Shown here one piece after another: positions 46,201 through 55,409 of a DNA stretch of 58,058 nt (position 1 is its first letter; every line of letters starts with the position of its first letter). The DNA is from an uncultured Clostridia bacterium (lineage in GTDB: Bacteria; Bacillota; Clostridia; TANB77; CAG-508): NCBI GenBank assembly GCA_944389475.1, contig CALXMM010000013.1:1-58058 (forward strand), given 5' to 3'. The position numbers and the translations under genes were made by a program. The notes under the pieces were generated by a model. It ran no database searches, was not told where the DNA came from, and saw nothing but the letters and a program-made list of their open reading frames with translations.

Positions 46201-47724
46201 TTATTTTGTATAATATACTGCATTTGAATCTATACTTCCTAGATGCCACTCACCTATAAAATCTATATTTAAATTATTTGAAAAATCATATTGTGGGGCT
46301 ACTACTTCTTCACCTTTTTCATTTATTGCACCCCATTTTCCATCTTTTTGAACAGCTGCATAGCCATACGCATTTTGCTCTTTTGCATCATCATATTGGT
46401 AATCTACTACTACTTTGCCATCTTTATCTACATAACCATATTTTCCATCTTTTTTATCTAAGAATAATGTATTTCCTGCATTTATATCTTTTTCTGATTT
46501 TTCCTCAAATCTAAAATTATAATATTTATCATCATTATCCTGTCTTATTTTTATATAGCCTTTGTCCGTATTAATTTCTAAAACTATTCCAGTTAATTTT
46601 GTTTCTAAATTGCTATTTAATAAATTTGATGTAATACCATCTTCACTTGCTTCTATTATATCTGCTGTATCTATATAATTCATTGTTGTGTATGTAGGAT
46701 TTAATGCTATTTCATCACCTTTTTTAGCTATTCCGTATTTGCCATTTTGTTCAACAATATATGTATCTTGAAAAGCACATTTTACATCATCATATACAGT
46801 ATTTAATATTGTTTCACCAGTTGTACTTATTACACCTACTTTGTTATTAGCATTTTTTATTATTACATTTCCGTTTTTAATACCTAAGATATCTTGTGCA
46901 TCTTTCAAACCATCTGTAAGTTGTATTTCTCCATTTTTCTTAACTAATTCCCATACATTGTTTTCTTTTACAGCATATATTCCATTTTCTGCTATACTTT
47001 TTATATCTTGATATTTAGTATCTAAAACAGGTTGATTGTTACAGTCTACAATTCCATATTGATTGTCATCTGTAATGACAATATATCCTAATTTGTAATC
47101 TGTTCCTAATCCTCTTATTTCTTTATATTGAGGTTCTATTATTTTCTTACCCGTACTATCTACTAATCCAACTTTTCCATCTTTTACTACTAAAATACTA
47201 TTATCAGTACCTTTTAAAGAGTATAAACTATCATATTCACAAGGAAGAATTTCTTTTCCATCAATATCTAGCATTCCGTATTTACCATTTTTTTGAACTT
47301 TTATGGCATTTTGCTCATAAGAAATTCTGTTATTTGAATCATAGTTTGCAATAGGCTCTACATTTTCATAATCTGTAAATATTTCTTTATTTTTTGAATT
47401 TAAAGCCTTTGTTTTATATGTATTATTAGTATAATCAACATCATATGTTACTAGGAATATATCTTTTTTATTATTAGGAATTACAATATATTCTTGGTAA
47501 GATGGTGCTATAACCTCTTCACCTTTATTATTTATTACTCCATATTTGTTATCTTGAAAAGATGTAAAAAAGAAGTCATTGGTCATTCTTTGACCTCTTC
47601 CATTTGATACTAATTTATATATTACAAAAACAAACATTACTATAACTAAAAGTGCAACAACTGCTGCAAGGACTTTTTTCATGTTAAGTTTTGCTTCCCC
47701 ATTATATCTTTTTCCTCTACTCAT
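46201..47724 (-). CDS. Membrane-anchored WG-repeat (KWG) protein
   Basis: About 507 residues from the ATG at 47724 (MSRGKRYNGEAK), chosen because CGGAGGAAG lies just upstream. A short basic N-terminus and a membrane helix (about 17-38) are followed by a run of roughly ten WG beta-repeats, recognisable as DNKYGVINNKGEEVIAPSYQ, QKNGKYGMLDIDGKEILPCEYD and later DGKWGAINEKGEEVVAPQYD. The repeats should form extracellular beta-sheet scaffolds; the binding partner is unknown. It is the upstream gene of an operon with the 412-residue unknown. Confidence 0.9.
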   Translation of the reverse strand: MSRGKRYNGEAKLNMKKVLAAVVALLVIVMFVFVIYKLVSNGRGQRMTNDFFFTSFQDNKYGVINNKGEEVIAPSYQEYIVIPNNKKDIFLVTYDVDYTNNTYKTKALNSKNKEIFTDYENVEPIANYDSNNRISYEQNAIKVQKNGKYGMLDIDGKEILPCEYDSLYSLKGTDNSILVVKDGKVGLVDSTGKKIIEPQYKEIRGLGTDYKLGYIVITDDNQYGIVDCNNQPVLDTKYQDIKSIAENGIYAVKENNVWELVKKNGEIQLTDGLKDAQDILGIKNGNVIIKNANNKVGVISTTGETILNTVYDDVKCAFQDTYIVEQNGKYGIAKKGDEIALNPTYTTMNYIDTADIIEASEDGITSNLLNSNLETKLTGIVLEINTDKGYIKIRQDNDDKYYNFRFEEKSEKDINAGNTLFLDKKDGKYGYVDKDGKVVVDYQYDDAKEQNAYGYAAVQKDGKWGAINEKGEEVVAPQYDFSNNLNIDFIGEWHLGSIDSNAVYYTK

Positions 47725-47820
47725 TTTACTTCCTCCGTAAGAAATTTTCATTTTTTACATATACACTATATCACATTTTTATTACAAATTACAACTAATT
47801 ATGCAAATTTTATACAAAAC

Positions 47821-47848
47821 AAAAAGTTCTCTAAAAAGAGAACTTTTT
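47821..47848 (-). terminator. Terminator after spoIIE
   Basis: AAAAAGTTCTCT pairs with AGAGAACTTTTT around AAAA, downstream of the 39-bp repeats on the minus strand. Confidence 0.9.
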
Positions 47849-47875
47849 ATGGGCTTTTTGCAATAAATATTTTGG

Positions 47876-47992
47876 TTCTTAGTGCTTTAAGCATTCATAT
47901 AAAAGTAAGATTAATTCTTAGTGCTTTAAGCATTCATATAAAAGTAAGATTAATTCTTAGCGCTTTAAGCACTCATATAAAAGTAAGATTAA
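47876..47992. repeat. Three tandem copies of a 39-bp repeat at the 3' end of spoIIE
   Basis: Units start at 47876, 47915 and 47954; units 1 and 2 are identical and unit 3 has two changes. Each unit contains an imperfect palindrome (AGTGCTT-T-AAGCATT). Unit 3 includes the TAA stop of spoIIE. There are no spacers, so this is not a CRISPR array. Confidence 0.95.
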
Positions 47993-50475
47993 TTCCTAAC
48001 TACTTTGCATACTATAACTGTCATATCATCCTTAGGTGTTCCGTAATTATTATCTATTGCTTCTGATAAAATTATATCTGCCATTTTTTGTACATTTTCA
48101 GTTTCCATTTGCTCTAATAGGTGTTTAAGCCATAATTCTTTATTTTCATATTCAGCATTTGACTCTACAATTCCATCACTACACATTACTAATATTTCAT
48201 TTTCATCTATTTCTCTATCTGAGATTTTTAATTCTATATTATTCAAAATTCCAGCTGGTAAAGTAATATTTTTTATTATATCTACAAATCTTCTATCCTT
48301 TATATACGTAGGAGATGCACCATTTTTTATAAACTCAACATTTCCTTCGTATAAATCGAATATTGCTATATCCAATGTAGCATAAGAATCATCTTCTGAA
48401 TTTAAGCACATGCTAGAATTTATCATATCTAAAGATGTTTCCTTATTAAATCCTGATTTAAGCAATCTCTTTAACATTTGTACTGCTATTCTACTACTCT
48501 TTCTTGCATTAGGTCCAGAACCCATTCCATCACTAATTGCTATTACTTGTTTTCCATCTTCCAATTTCATTTTTAATGTAGTATCACCAGAAACTGGACT
48601 TCCATCCTTTGTTGCTTTTGCAAGACCTATTTGCAATCTAAATTTATTTTTACTTATATATCTAAAATAGCAAATATCATTTGCTTTTTGAATTGAACAA
48701 TCAACTATTTGCACATCAAATTCTTGTTTATAAAATTTTGTAATAACTTGTTTAATTTTATCTGATAAACATTCTTCTATTTCCAATTCTTTGCTATTAT
48801 AATCCTCACATGGACTTATATATATTCCTATTTCTATTTTACCATCTTTTTCTTTTTTTATATTTAGCTCTTTAACATCAACTTTTTTTTGTTCTAGTAT
48901 ATTTAATAATTCTTCTTTTTCATCATTTTCTTTATTTGTAGAATTTTGTGATGTTATATTTTCTGCTAAATTTGATATTGTTTTAGATATACCATCTAAT
49001 TGATTTACCATGGCTTCTTTATTTTCTACCATTTTTTTCTTCCATATAAAGTTTATTTTACTTACTCTATATGAAGCATTAATTGCTTTTACCATTTTGT
49101 CTATTTCATCCATTAATTTATGACTAATTTCAGAATCATCAAAGCCTAAAATATAATTATTATGATTTTCAAATATTTTTAGCAATTCTTTTTGAGAAAT
49201 CTCTGACTTTTCCGTTAGTAATTTAAAAATATCATCTATTATTGGAGATTCTTCATCTACTAAATCATCATATAAAACATTATCTTTTAAATCACTTATA
49301 TTGTTTTCTAATTCTGTTACAAAAATTTCTTTGTTCTTACCATATTCAACTTCATTTTCTTCTAGAACTGTTGCTGCAGCTTCTTTATATGTATTGGCCA
49401 TTTCTGATATGGCATCTGACACATTATTTAATTTGTATACCATATCTTCTTTTTGCTCTAATCTATTGTCAGGTGCTTTAGGTAAATATTTTATATCACT
49501 TACAAAATCCTCTATATTAATTTTAATATTCTTTGGCATTGCTAATAATCCAATTGCTGCAATTAAAATTTCTTGTACCATTATTACGGAATGAGTATTT
49601 CCGTTTGCTGCATAACTTAAAATTATATTTCCTAATAGGAATCCAACTATAACTCCTATTTTTCCTACTTTATTTAATAAACCTGCAATCATTCCAGAAA
49701 TAGCAAATGCAGCTATCTGTATTGGGTCTCCCCTTTGTATTATTGCAATTACCACTCCAATAGTTACTCCAGATGTTGCTCCAACTAAAACACCATTTTG
49801 CCAACCTAATATTAATACTATCAACACACTTAAAATATTTCTTATTGAATAGCCAAATATAGATAAATCTTTAAATGCTGCTACCGCAATTGCAATTAAT
49901 AAACTTGTACCAATTACTTCTTCTATTGCAAATGCTTTTTTAGTTTTTGAATCTTTTATTACTGAAATTGAGCTTTTAAATATTTTATAAAAAATACAAG
50001 TTATTATTGTAAGAAAAATTGCAGATAATATATCATAAATTAATATTGGTCCAAATAATATTTTTATAATTTGAACTAAAAATGTAGCAACTAGCAAATG
50101 TGGCATTACACTTTTTTGTTCTGTCTCTTCATTTATTTTTGGTAATACGAAAATTGAAAGTGCCATAAATATTAAACTTGTTAATATATATGTAAGTAAT
50201 CCCGAACCACCAAATCCTACCAATGTTCCAATACATGTTATAATATATGGAATTAAAATTGGTATATTATTAGCAACAATTGCTGCAATCATTGCCATTC
50301 CAAACGGAGCCAAATCATTACCAAATTGAACCATTGAAACCATAAAGGCTAAAATGTAAATTAAAATCGACTGTTTTGAAAAATTCTGTTTTATAAATTT
50401 TTCCTTTATAAATTTTTTATTATTTATTTTGTTGTCTTCTACATAATCTGTATTAGCACTTATATTTTGAAACAT
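47989..50475 (-). CDS. spoIIE: Stage II sporulation protein E (PP2C phosphatase)
   Basis: 828 residues. After a polar N-terminal tail of about 30 residues, some ten membrane helices fill residues about 35-310, as in SpoIIE. A helical linker region follows, then a C-terminal PP2C phosphatase domain (about 590-825) with AISDGMGSGPNARKSS, LDIAIFDLYEG, FIKNGASPTYI, MCSDGIVES and GTPKDDMTVIVCKV. SpoIIE dephosphorylates SpoIIAA to release sigma-F in the forespore and helps asymmetric division. It marks the organism as an endospore former by gene content. The ribosome site is AGGTGG. Confidence 0.96.
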   Translation of the reverse strand: MFQNISANTDYVEDNKINNKKFIKEKFIKQNFSKQSILIYILAFMVSMVQFGNDLAPFGMAMIAAIVANNIPILIPYIITCIGTLVGFGGSGLLTYILTSLIFMALSIFVLPKINEETEQKSVMPHLLVATFLVQIIKILFGPILIYDILSAIFLTIITCIFYKIFKSSISVIKDSKTKKAFAIEEVIGTSLLIAIAVAAFKDLSIFGYSIRNILSVLIVLILGWQNGVLVGATSGVTIGVVIAIIQRGDPIQIAAFAISGMIAGLLNKVGKIGVIVGFLLGNIILSYAANGNTHSVIMVQEILIAAIGLLAMPKNIKINIEDFVSDIKYLPKAPDNRLEQKEDMVYKLNNVSDAISEMANTYKEAAATVLEENEVEYGKNKEIFVTELENNISDLKDNVLYDDLVDEESPIIDDIFKLLTEKSEISQKELLKIFENHNNYILGFDDSEISHKLMDEIDKMVKAINASYRVSKINFIWKKKMVENKEAMVNQLDGISKTISNLAENITSQNSTNKENDEKEELLNILEQKKVDVKELNIKKEKDGKIEIGIYISPCEDYNSKELEIEECLSDKIKQVITKFYKQEFDVQIVDCSIQKANDICYFRYISKNKFRLQIGLAKATKDGSPVSGDTTLKMKLEDGKQVIAISDGMGSGPNARKSSRIAVQMLKRLLKSGFNKETSLDMINSSMCLNSEDDSYATLDIAIFDLYEGNVEFIKNGASPTYIKDRRFVDIIKNITLPAGILNNIELKISDREIDENEILVMCSDGIVESNAEYENKELWLKHLLEQMETENVQKMADIILSEAIDNNYGTPKDDMTVIVCKVVRN

Positions 50476-50716
50476 CCTTTACCACCTCATAACTTCTTTA
50501 ATATAGTTGTTATTCTAATATATTGTATTAACTTTTTTTGTCATTTTAGGTAATGTATATTAAAAAAGTTTTTTACAATTTGTGATATCTTTATTATCTA
50601 TTTTTGCTTTTGTATTTATAATCGTTTTTTTACGTTTCTTATTTTATTATATATCCGTAGAAATTACAAGATTTTGTCTTAATTTAATACTTTATTTTTT
50701 TAATATTTTAAAAAAT

Positions 50717-50741
50717 AAATTCCTATTTAAAATAGGAATTT
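50717..50741 (-). terminator. Terminator overlapping the yhaN stop
   Basis: AAATTCCTATT and AATAGGAATTT flank a short loop; the TAA stop of the gene lies in the arm. Continues into T-rich sequence on the minus strand. Confidence 0.7.
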
Positions 50742-52584
50742 ACATATTTATTAAATTATATTTAATATTTAATTCATCCAATACATTTTTTTCTCTATCC
50801 GTGCATGAAAATATTATTATTTGATTATTATGATTTTCATGCAAATAATTAATAGTATTTATTAATCTTTTCTTATCAAAAAATACAAATGACTCATCTA
50901 AGAATATTGGTAAGCTTTCATTTGTCATTTCTTTTAATATAGCCATTCTTAATGCAAAATACAATTGATCTATTGTTCCAACACTTAGCACACTTGCAGA
51001 AACATAGTTACCATTTTCTACTTCTACCATTATATCATTATCTGAAATTTTAATATTTTTATATTTTCCATTTGATATATTAGAAATTGTTTCTGATAAT
51101 TCTCTAGAAAACTTTGGTGTTACATTTTCTTTCATATTTTTATATGCTTTTGCTAAATAATCCTTTGCTATATCTATTATTTCACTATTATTTTTTAATT
51201 CTTCATATTCTTCTTTTGAATATTCCAATTCTTCTTCTATATTTGCTAATCTATCTATTTTTGGAAAAATATTTTCTTTATCTAATTCTAATTTATGTAC
51301 CTCTAATTCATTTTCATTAATTTCTTTATTTATTAAATTTATTTTTTCATCAATTTCCTCATTATGAATTATTTTTTCATAATTATTTATTTCTATATTA
51401 TTTTTAATTAATTCATTATTTATTTTATTTTTTATTTCTTTTTCTAAATTATTTAATTCATTTATTTTTTCATTTTTATTTTCATTTAATAAATTAATTT
51501 CATTATTTATTTTTTTAAAATTTAAATCAATTTCTTTTTTATAATTATTTTTTAATTTATTTTTTTTATAAAAATAAATTAATATTGGAATTAATAAAAA
51601 AACATAAATTAAATTAAATAAATTATTTTTTACTATTAAATTAATTAAAATAAAAATTATTAATAAAAATAATTCTAAAAAAATATATTTATTTATTTTT
51701 ATTTTATTATTATTTTCTGAATTATTTATTTTTTCTTTTTCTATTTCTAAATTATTTATTTTTTTATTATATTCTTCTATTATTTCTTTATTTATATTTA
51801 TTTTATTTTTTTCTTCTAAATAAATATTTTTTATTTTTTTTAATTTATTTAAAAATTCTAAATTAATATTTAATTCATTTATTTTATTTTTAATTAAATT
51901 ATTTTTATTTTCTATTTCGTATTTTTCATCTTCAAATTCTTCTAATTCATTTTTTTCTTTTTTTAAATTATTTATTTTATTTATAATTTTATTTATAGGT
52001 CTATCCTGACTTCTTTCTGTTCCTATTTCTTCTAATTGCTTTTTATTTAATTTATCGATACTTTTTTTATATGAAATATTATCATCACCAGTTGTAGCTA
52101 AATTAGATAATTTTTGAATAATTAAATTTTGATTTATTTTATCTAATTTAATTTCATTTTGAATAATTTCTGTACTATTTAAAAATAAATCTTCATCTAT
52201 TTTTGTTTGTTCATAAAAAAATGGAATTTCTTTATTTTTTTCTACATTAAATAATGGAGTAATATCATCACCAAAATTATTATATATTTTTAATTCTTTA
52301 TTTTTAAAATTACGATAAATTTCATATTCATTTTTATTATCTAATTTATATTTTATTTTACCAGAATATTTTTCTGTATCCCATGGTTTATATTTTTCCA
52401 AATCTGAAATACTTTTTCCTCTTTTACTTTTGGAAATTCCATAGAGCATACTATTTATAAATTTTAATAGTGTAGATTTCCCACTTTCGTTTTTCCCTAG
52501 GATTACATTAATTCCATCTGCTAATTCTATATCTTTATTTTCTAACTTTCCAAATCCATTTATTTGTATTTTTTCTATTTTCAA
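50740..52584 (-). CDS. YhaN-like AAA ATPase (Rad50/SbcC-type) with a membrane hairpin
   Basis: 614 residues from a TTG start at 52584 with GGAGG upstream. The N-terminal ABC-ATPase half has Walker A GKNESGKST (30-38). The C-terminal half has the signature ASVLSVGTIDQLYFALRM and Walker B PIFLDESFVFFD. Between them lies a Lys/Asn/Glu/Ile coiled coil with two hydrophobic helices (near 315-335 and 342-358), the arrangement of YhaN rather than SbcC. The coiled-coil DNA (about 51300-52000) is almost entirely A and T. The YhaO-like nuclease gene lies 62 bases upstream. Together they should process DNA ends or hairpins; membrane location is inferred from the hydrophobic pair. Confidence 0.85.
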   Translation of the reverse strand: MKIEKIQINGFGKLENKDIELADGINVILGKNESGKSTLLKFINSMLYGISKSKRGKSISDLEKYKPWDTEKYSGKIKYKLDNKNEYEIYRNFKNKELKIYNNFGDDITPLFNVEKNKEIPFFYEQTKIDEDLFLNSTEIIQNEIKLDKINQNLIIQKLSNLATTGDDNISYKKSIDKLNKKQLEEIGTERSQDRPINKIINKINNLKKEKNELEEFEDEKYEIENKNNLIKNKINELNINLEFLNKLKKIKNIYLEEKNKININKEIIEEYNKKINNLEIEKEKINNSENNNKIKINKYIFLELFLLIIFILINLIVKNNLFNLIYVFLLIPILIYFYKKNKLKNNYKKEIDLNFKKINNEINLLNENKNEKINELNNLEKEIKNKINNELIKNNIEINNYEKIIHNEEIDEKINLINKEINENELEVHKLELDKENIFPKIDRLANIEEELEYSKEEYEELKNNSEIIDIAKDYLAKAYKNMKENVTPKFSRELSETISNISNGKYKNIKISDNDIMVEVENGNYVSASVLSVGTIDQLYFALRMAILKEMTNESLPIFLDESFVFFDKKRLINTINYLHENHNNQIIIFSCTDREKNVLDELNIKYNLINM

Positions 52585-52646
52585 TTTTTTCCTCCTATGT
52601 GATTATATATAATGAATTTATTTTTTATTAATTATTTTATTTTTTG

Positions 52647-53714
52647 CTAATTATTTTCTAATGAATCTAATCCAATTTCTATTGCTTTTAAATATTTATT
52701 TTTTTCTTCTTCGTTATTTAATTCATTTATTTTATTTAATAATAAATTTATATATATTCCTCTTAAACTATTTTCATTTTTTAATTTTTCTAAATCATAT
52801 TTTATTTTTGAATTATCTTTTATTTTTAAAATATTATTATTTTGAATTAATTTATTTATTTCTAATAAATTAATTTCAAAATTTCTTTTTCCTATTAAAT
52901 TAATTTTATAAAAATCTTTTTTATTTAATTTTAATTCTTGTATATTTTCTATTAATTCTTCTTTTGAATTAATTTCTGAAATATCATAATTTATTTCTTT
53001 AAATTCTCTTTCATCCAATGGAATAAATTCTATATTTATTTTTTTATTTTTTATTTCTCCAGAAATAAAACCATGCTTGCCTAATTCATCAAATCCAAAA
53101 GATATTGGTGAGCCCGGATAAACAATTTTATTATCATATTTAGGTTTATGAATGTGTCCAAGTGCTACATAATCAAATTTTAATAAATCCTTTGTAGCTA
53201 CAGGATTATATAAATCTCTCGAATCTTTTGATGCATCTAAATCTGCATGCATTACCAAAATATTACTTTTTTCTTCATCTAAATTAATATTATTTAAATC
53301 TATTCCTTCTGAATAAAAACTACTAAATCCATACCCATATATATTAACATCATTTAATTCTATCTTTTCTATTTTATAATTAAATATATGTACATTTTTA
53401 CTCCATTCATATTTCATATAATATGAATTTATTAAATATGGATCATGATTTCCTGGTGCAATAAATATTTTTGTATTTGGAATTGTTTTAAATAAATTAT
53501 TTATACATTCTATTGTACTTTGTTTTACATAGTCATTTTCATATAAATCACCAGAAATAAAAAAACACTCTATATTATTTTCATAAATATATTCTATTAT
53601 TTTTTTAAATATTTTTCTTTGTTCAAGTCTACGCATATCTGATAATCCAGCAATTCTTCCTAGACTAGTAAATGGACTATCAAAATGCATATCTGCTATA
53701 TGTACAAATTTCAT
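52647..53714 (-). CDS. YhaO-like (Mre11/SbcD-type) metallophosphoesterase nuclease
   Basis: About 355 residues from the ATG at 53714 (MKFVHIADMHFDSP), chosen for AAGGAGGAAAC upstream. All metallophosphoesterase motifs are in order: ADMHFD, SGDLYEND, APGNHDPY, VMHADLD and ALGHIHKP. The C-terminal 130 residues are a capping domain rich in Asn/Lys. It is the nuclease partner of the following ATPase gene, as in Mre11-Rad50 systems. Base composition is even lower in GC than the rest of the window. Confidence 0.88.
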   Translation of the reverse strand: MKFVHIADMHFDSPFTSLGRIAGLSDMRRLEQRKIFKKIIEYIYENNIECFFISGDLYENDYVKQSTIECINNLFKTIPNTKIFIAPGNHDPYLINSYYMKYEWSKNVHIFNYKIEKIELNDVNIYGYGFSSFYSEGIDLNNINLDEEKSNILVMHADLDASKDSRDLYNPVATKDLLKFDYVALGHIHKPKYDNKIVYPGSPISFGFDELGKHGFISGEIKNKKINIEFIPLDEREFKEINYDISEINSKEELIENIQELKLNKKDFYKINLIGKRNFEINLLEINKLIQNNNILKIKDNSKIKYDLEKLKNENSLRGIYINLLLNKINELNNEEEKNKYLKAIEIGLDSLENN

Positions 53715-53955
53715 TGTTTCCTCCTTTGTAAACATTTGTTTTAGATAATATATCACAAATGTGTTTTTGTGTAAATTAATTTTTCATAAATTATTATTTT
53801 ATTAATTTATTGTAGTTATTTTTTATTAATGACATGTTGCAATGTTTGAATATTCTTTTTTAAAAATAAATATATAAAAAGCTTAAATAATAGTAGAAAA
53901 TTTTTAATGTTTATAGTAAAATTTTTTAAAAATTTTATAAAAGAGGTTTTGTAAG

Positions 53956-54900
53956 ATGGAAAAAAGACAAAAAGTTTATGATTTATATTGGTACTTTGCA
54001 TGTGAAAGACAAAATATATTTTGGAAAAAACTTTATGGAGAACCTGCACCTTGGACTAATGACCCTATTTTGCAAGAATATAAATTTTGCAATAGTTATA
54101 GAGTAAATGATAGAGTAAGTCAATATTTGTTAAGTAATGTTATATATAATGGTAAAAATTATTCTAATGAAGATATGCTATTTAGAATAATATTATTTAA
54201 ATTATTTAATAAAGAATCTACTTGGGAATTATTATTAAATAATTTTAAAGAAATTACACTAAAAAATTTTAATTTTAATGAATATTCAAAAGTATTGGAA
54301 AATGCAATATCAAATGGAATAAAAATTTATAATGATGCATATATTAGTTGTGCTACTAAAGCCTTTGGCTATGATAGAAAACATGATAATCATTTAGCTT
54401 TGCTTAATAAAATGTTTATAGAGGATAGAATTCAAGATAAAATTGTTAGATGTAAGACTATGGAAGAAGGATTTAATATTATTAGAGCTTATCCACTAAT
54501 TGGTAATTTTATGGCATATCAATTAGTTACAGATATTAATTATAGTACCGTTGTAAATTGGCGTGAAGATGAATTTACAATAGCTGGCCCCGGTTCTCTT
54601 AGAGGAATAAAAAAATGTTTTATAGATAAAGGTAATTTAAGTAATGAAGACATTATTAGATATATGTATGTTCACCAGGATGAAGAATTTAAAAGACTTA
54701 ACTTAAATTTTAAAAGAATTGGCAATAGACCTTTACAACTTATAGATTGTCAAAATATTTTTTGTGAATTGGATAAATATTGCAGGCAAGCAATACCAAG
54801 CTTGAAGTCTAATAGAACTAAAATAAAAAAGAAATATGCTCCTAAAAAACAAAAAATACATTATATTTATCCTCCAAAGTGGAATATAAATTTGTATTAA
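53956..54900 (+). CDS. Thymidine-hypermodification family protein (5-hmdU DNA kinase helical domain/ADDT clade)
   Basis: 314 residues, with AGAGGTTTTGTAAG before the ATG. The whole protein matches what I know of the HMUDK_hel family (alpha-glutamyl/putrescinyl thymine pyrophosphorylase clade). Visible blocks are YDLYWYFACERQNIFWKKL (8-26), GEPAPWTNDPILQ (28-40), NSYRVNDRVSQYL (46-58) and GYDRKHDNHLALL (138-150). Later blocks are YPLIGNFMAYQLVTDINYS (179-197), DEFTIAGPGSLRGIKKCF (205-222) and RPLQLIDCQNIFCELDKY (258-275). Relatives in phages act on 5-hydroxymethyl-dU in DNA to make hypermodified thymines. Here it stands alone: no kinase, hydroxymethylase or glycosylase gene lies next to it. 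It is divergent from yhaO, with its own terminator, beside two tRNA genes. Confidence 0.82.
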   Translation: MEKRQKVYDLYWYFACERQNIFWKKLYGEPAPWTNDPILQEYKFCNSYRVNDRVSQYLLSNVIYNGKNYSNEDMLFRIILFKLFNKESTWELLLNNFKEITLKNFNFNEYSKVLENAISNGIKIYNDAYISCATKAFGYDRKHDNHLALLNKMFIEDRIQDKIVRCKTMEEGFNIIRAYPLIGNFMAYQLVTDINYSTVVNWREDEFTIAGPGSLRGIKKCFIDKGNLSNEDIIRYMYVHQDEEFKRLNLNFKRIGNRPLQLIDCQNIFCELDKYCRQAIPSLKSNRTKIKKKYAPKKQKIHYIYPPKWNINLY

Positions 54901-54913
54901 CATTATAAAAATA

Positions 54914-54949
54914 AAAAACTCCCTATATCTATATAATAAAGGAGTTTTT
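54914..54949 (+). terminator. Terminator of the hypermodification-family gene
   Basis: AAAAACTCC and GGAGTTTTT arms enclose an 18-base loop, 13 bases past the stop. Confidence 0.8.
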
Positions 54950-54964
54950 ATACCACTTTCTTAA

Positions 54965-55041
<77 letters not shown>

Positions 55042-55111
55042 ATTTCCGCTTATTATTATATCAGTAAAATCTATATTATTCAAGTTTTTTTGAAATTTTC
55101 TCAAAAACCAC

Positions 55112-55140
55112 TTGAAATTTAGATTTTATTATGGTATATT
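55112..55140 (+). promoter_or_regulatory. Promoter of tRNA-Pro
   Basis: TTGAAA, 17 bases, TATATT; the -10 ends 18 bases before the mature tRNA. Confidence 0.7.
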
Positions 55141-55158
55141 ATATTGGTACTGTTTAAT

Positions 55159-55234
55159 CGAGGTGTAGCGCAGTTGGTAGCGCGCGTGGTTTGGGACCAT
55201 GAGGTCGCAGGTTCGATCCCTGTCACCTCGACCA
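55159..55234 (+). tRNA. tRNA-Pro (anticodon UGG), probable integration site
   Basis: Acceptor arms CGAGGTG and CACCTCG, D arm GTAGCGCAGTTGGTAGCGC, anticodon loop TTTGGGA region with TGG, and T arm CAGGTTCGATCCCTG are visible. CCA is encoded. Length 76. Accessory genes begin directly downstream. Confidence 0.97.
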
Positions 55235-55252
55235 AAAGAAAAATATTCTTGA

Positions 55253-55282
55253 AAGACTTGAAACAACTAGGTTTCAGGTCTT
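55253..55282 (+). terminator. Terminator of tRNA-Pro
   Basis: AAGACTTGAAAC and GTTTCAGGTCTT pair around AACTAG, followed by TTGTTTTAT, 18 bases past the tRNA. Confidence 0.9.
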
Positions 55283-55360
55283 TTGTTTTATCTGAATTTT
55301 AGTGTTTTTTAACCGTATTTGAGAGTGTCTGTAAAAGGCTGTAATATGCTATTTTACTCT

Positions 55361-55390
55361 GTTAGCCTTTGTTAGCCTTTCTCAGCCTTT
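55361..55390. repeat. Three tandem 10-bp repeats near the presumed element edge
   Basis: GTTAGCCTTT, GTTAGCCTTT and CTCAGCCTTT lie end to end, with an inverted AAAGGCTGT at 55334-55342. Such arrays resemble arm-type sites of tyrosine integrases; that role is inferred. Confidence 0.65.
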
Positions 55391-55409
55391 TTCACAACTG
55401 CTTACACTT

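Noticed and set aside
47876..47992. CRISPR array
   Set aside because: The repeats are directly joined with no unique spacers, and no cas genes are present.
47872..48066. Plus-strand open frame with a 13-residue repeated peptide
   Set aside because: It is produced by the 39-bp tandem repeat having a period of 13 codons; no ribosome site, and it overlaps spoIIE.
53816..54049. Minus-strand open frame of 77 codons across the start of the hypermodification-family gene
   Set aside because: Phe/Lys/Leu-rich shadow of AT-rich DNA without a ribosome site, antisense to a well-supported gene.
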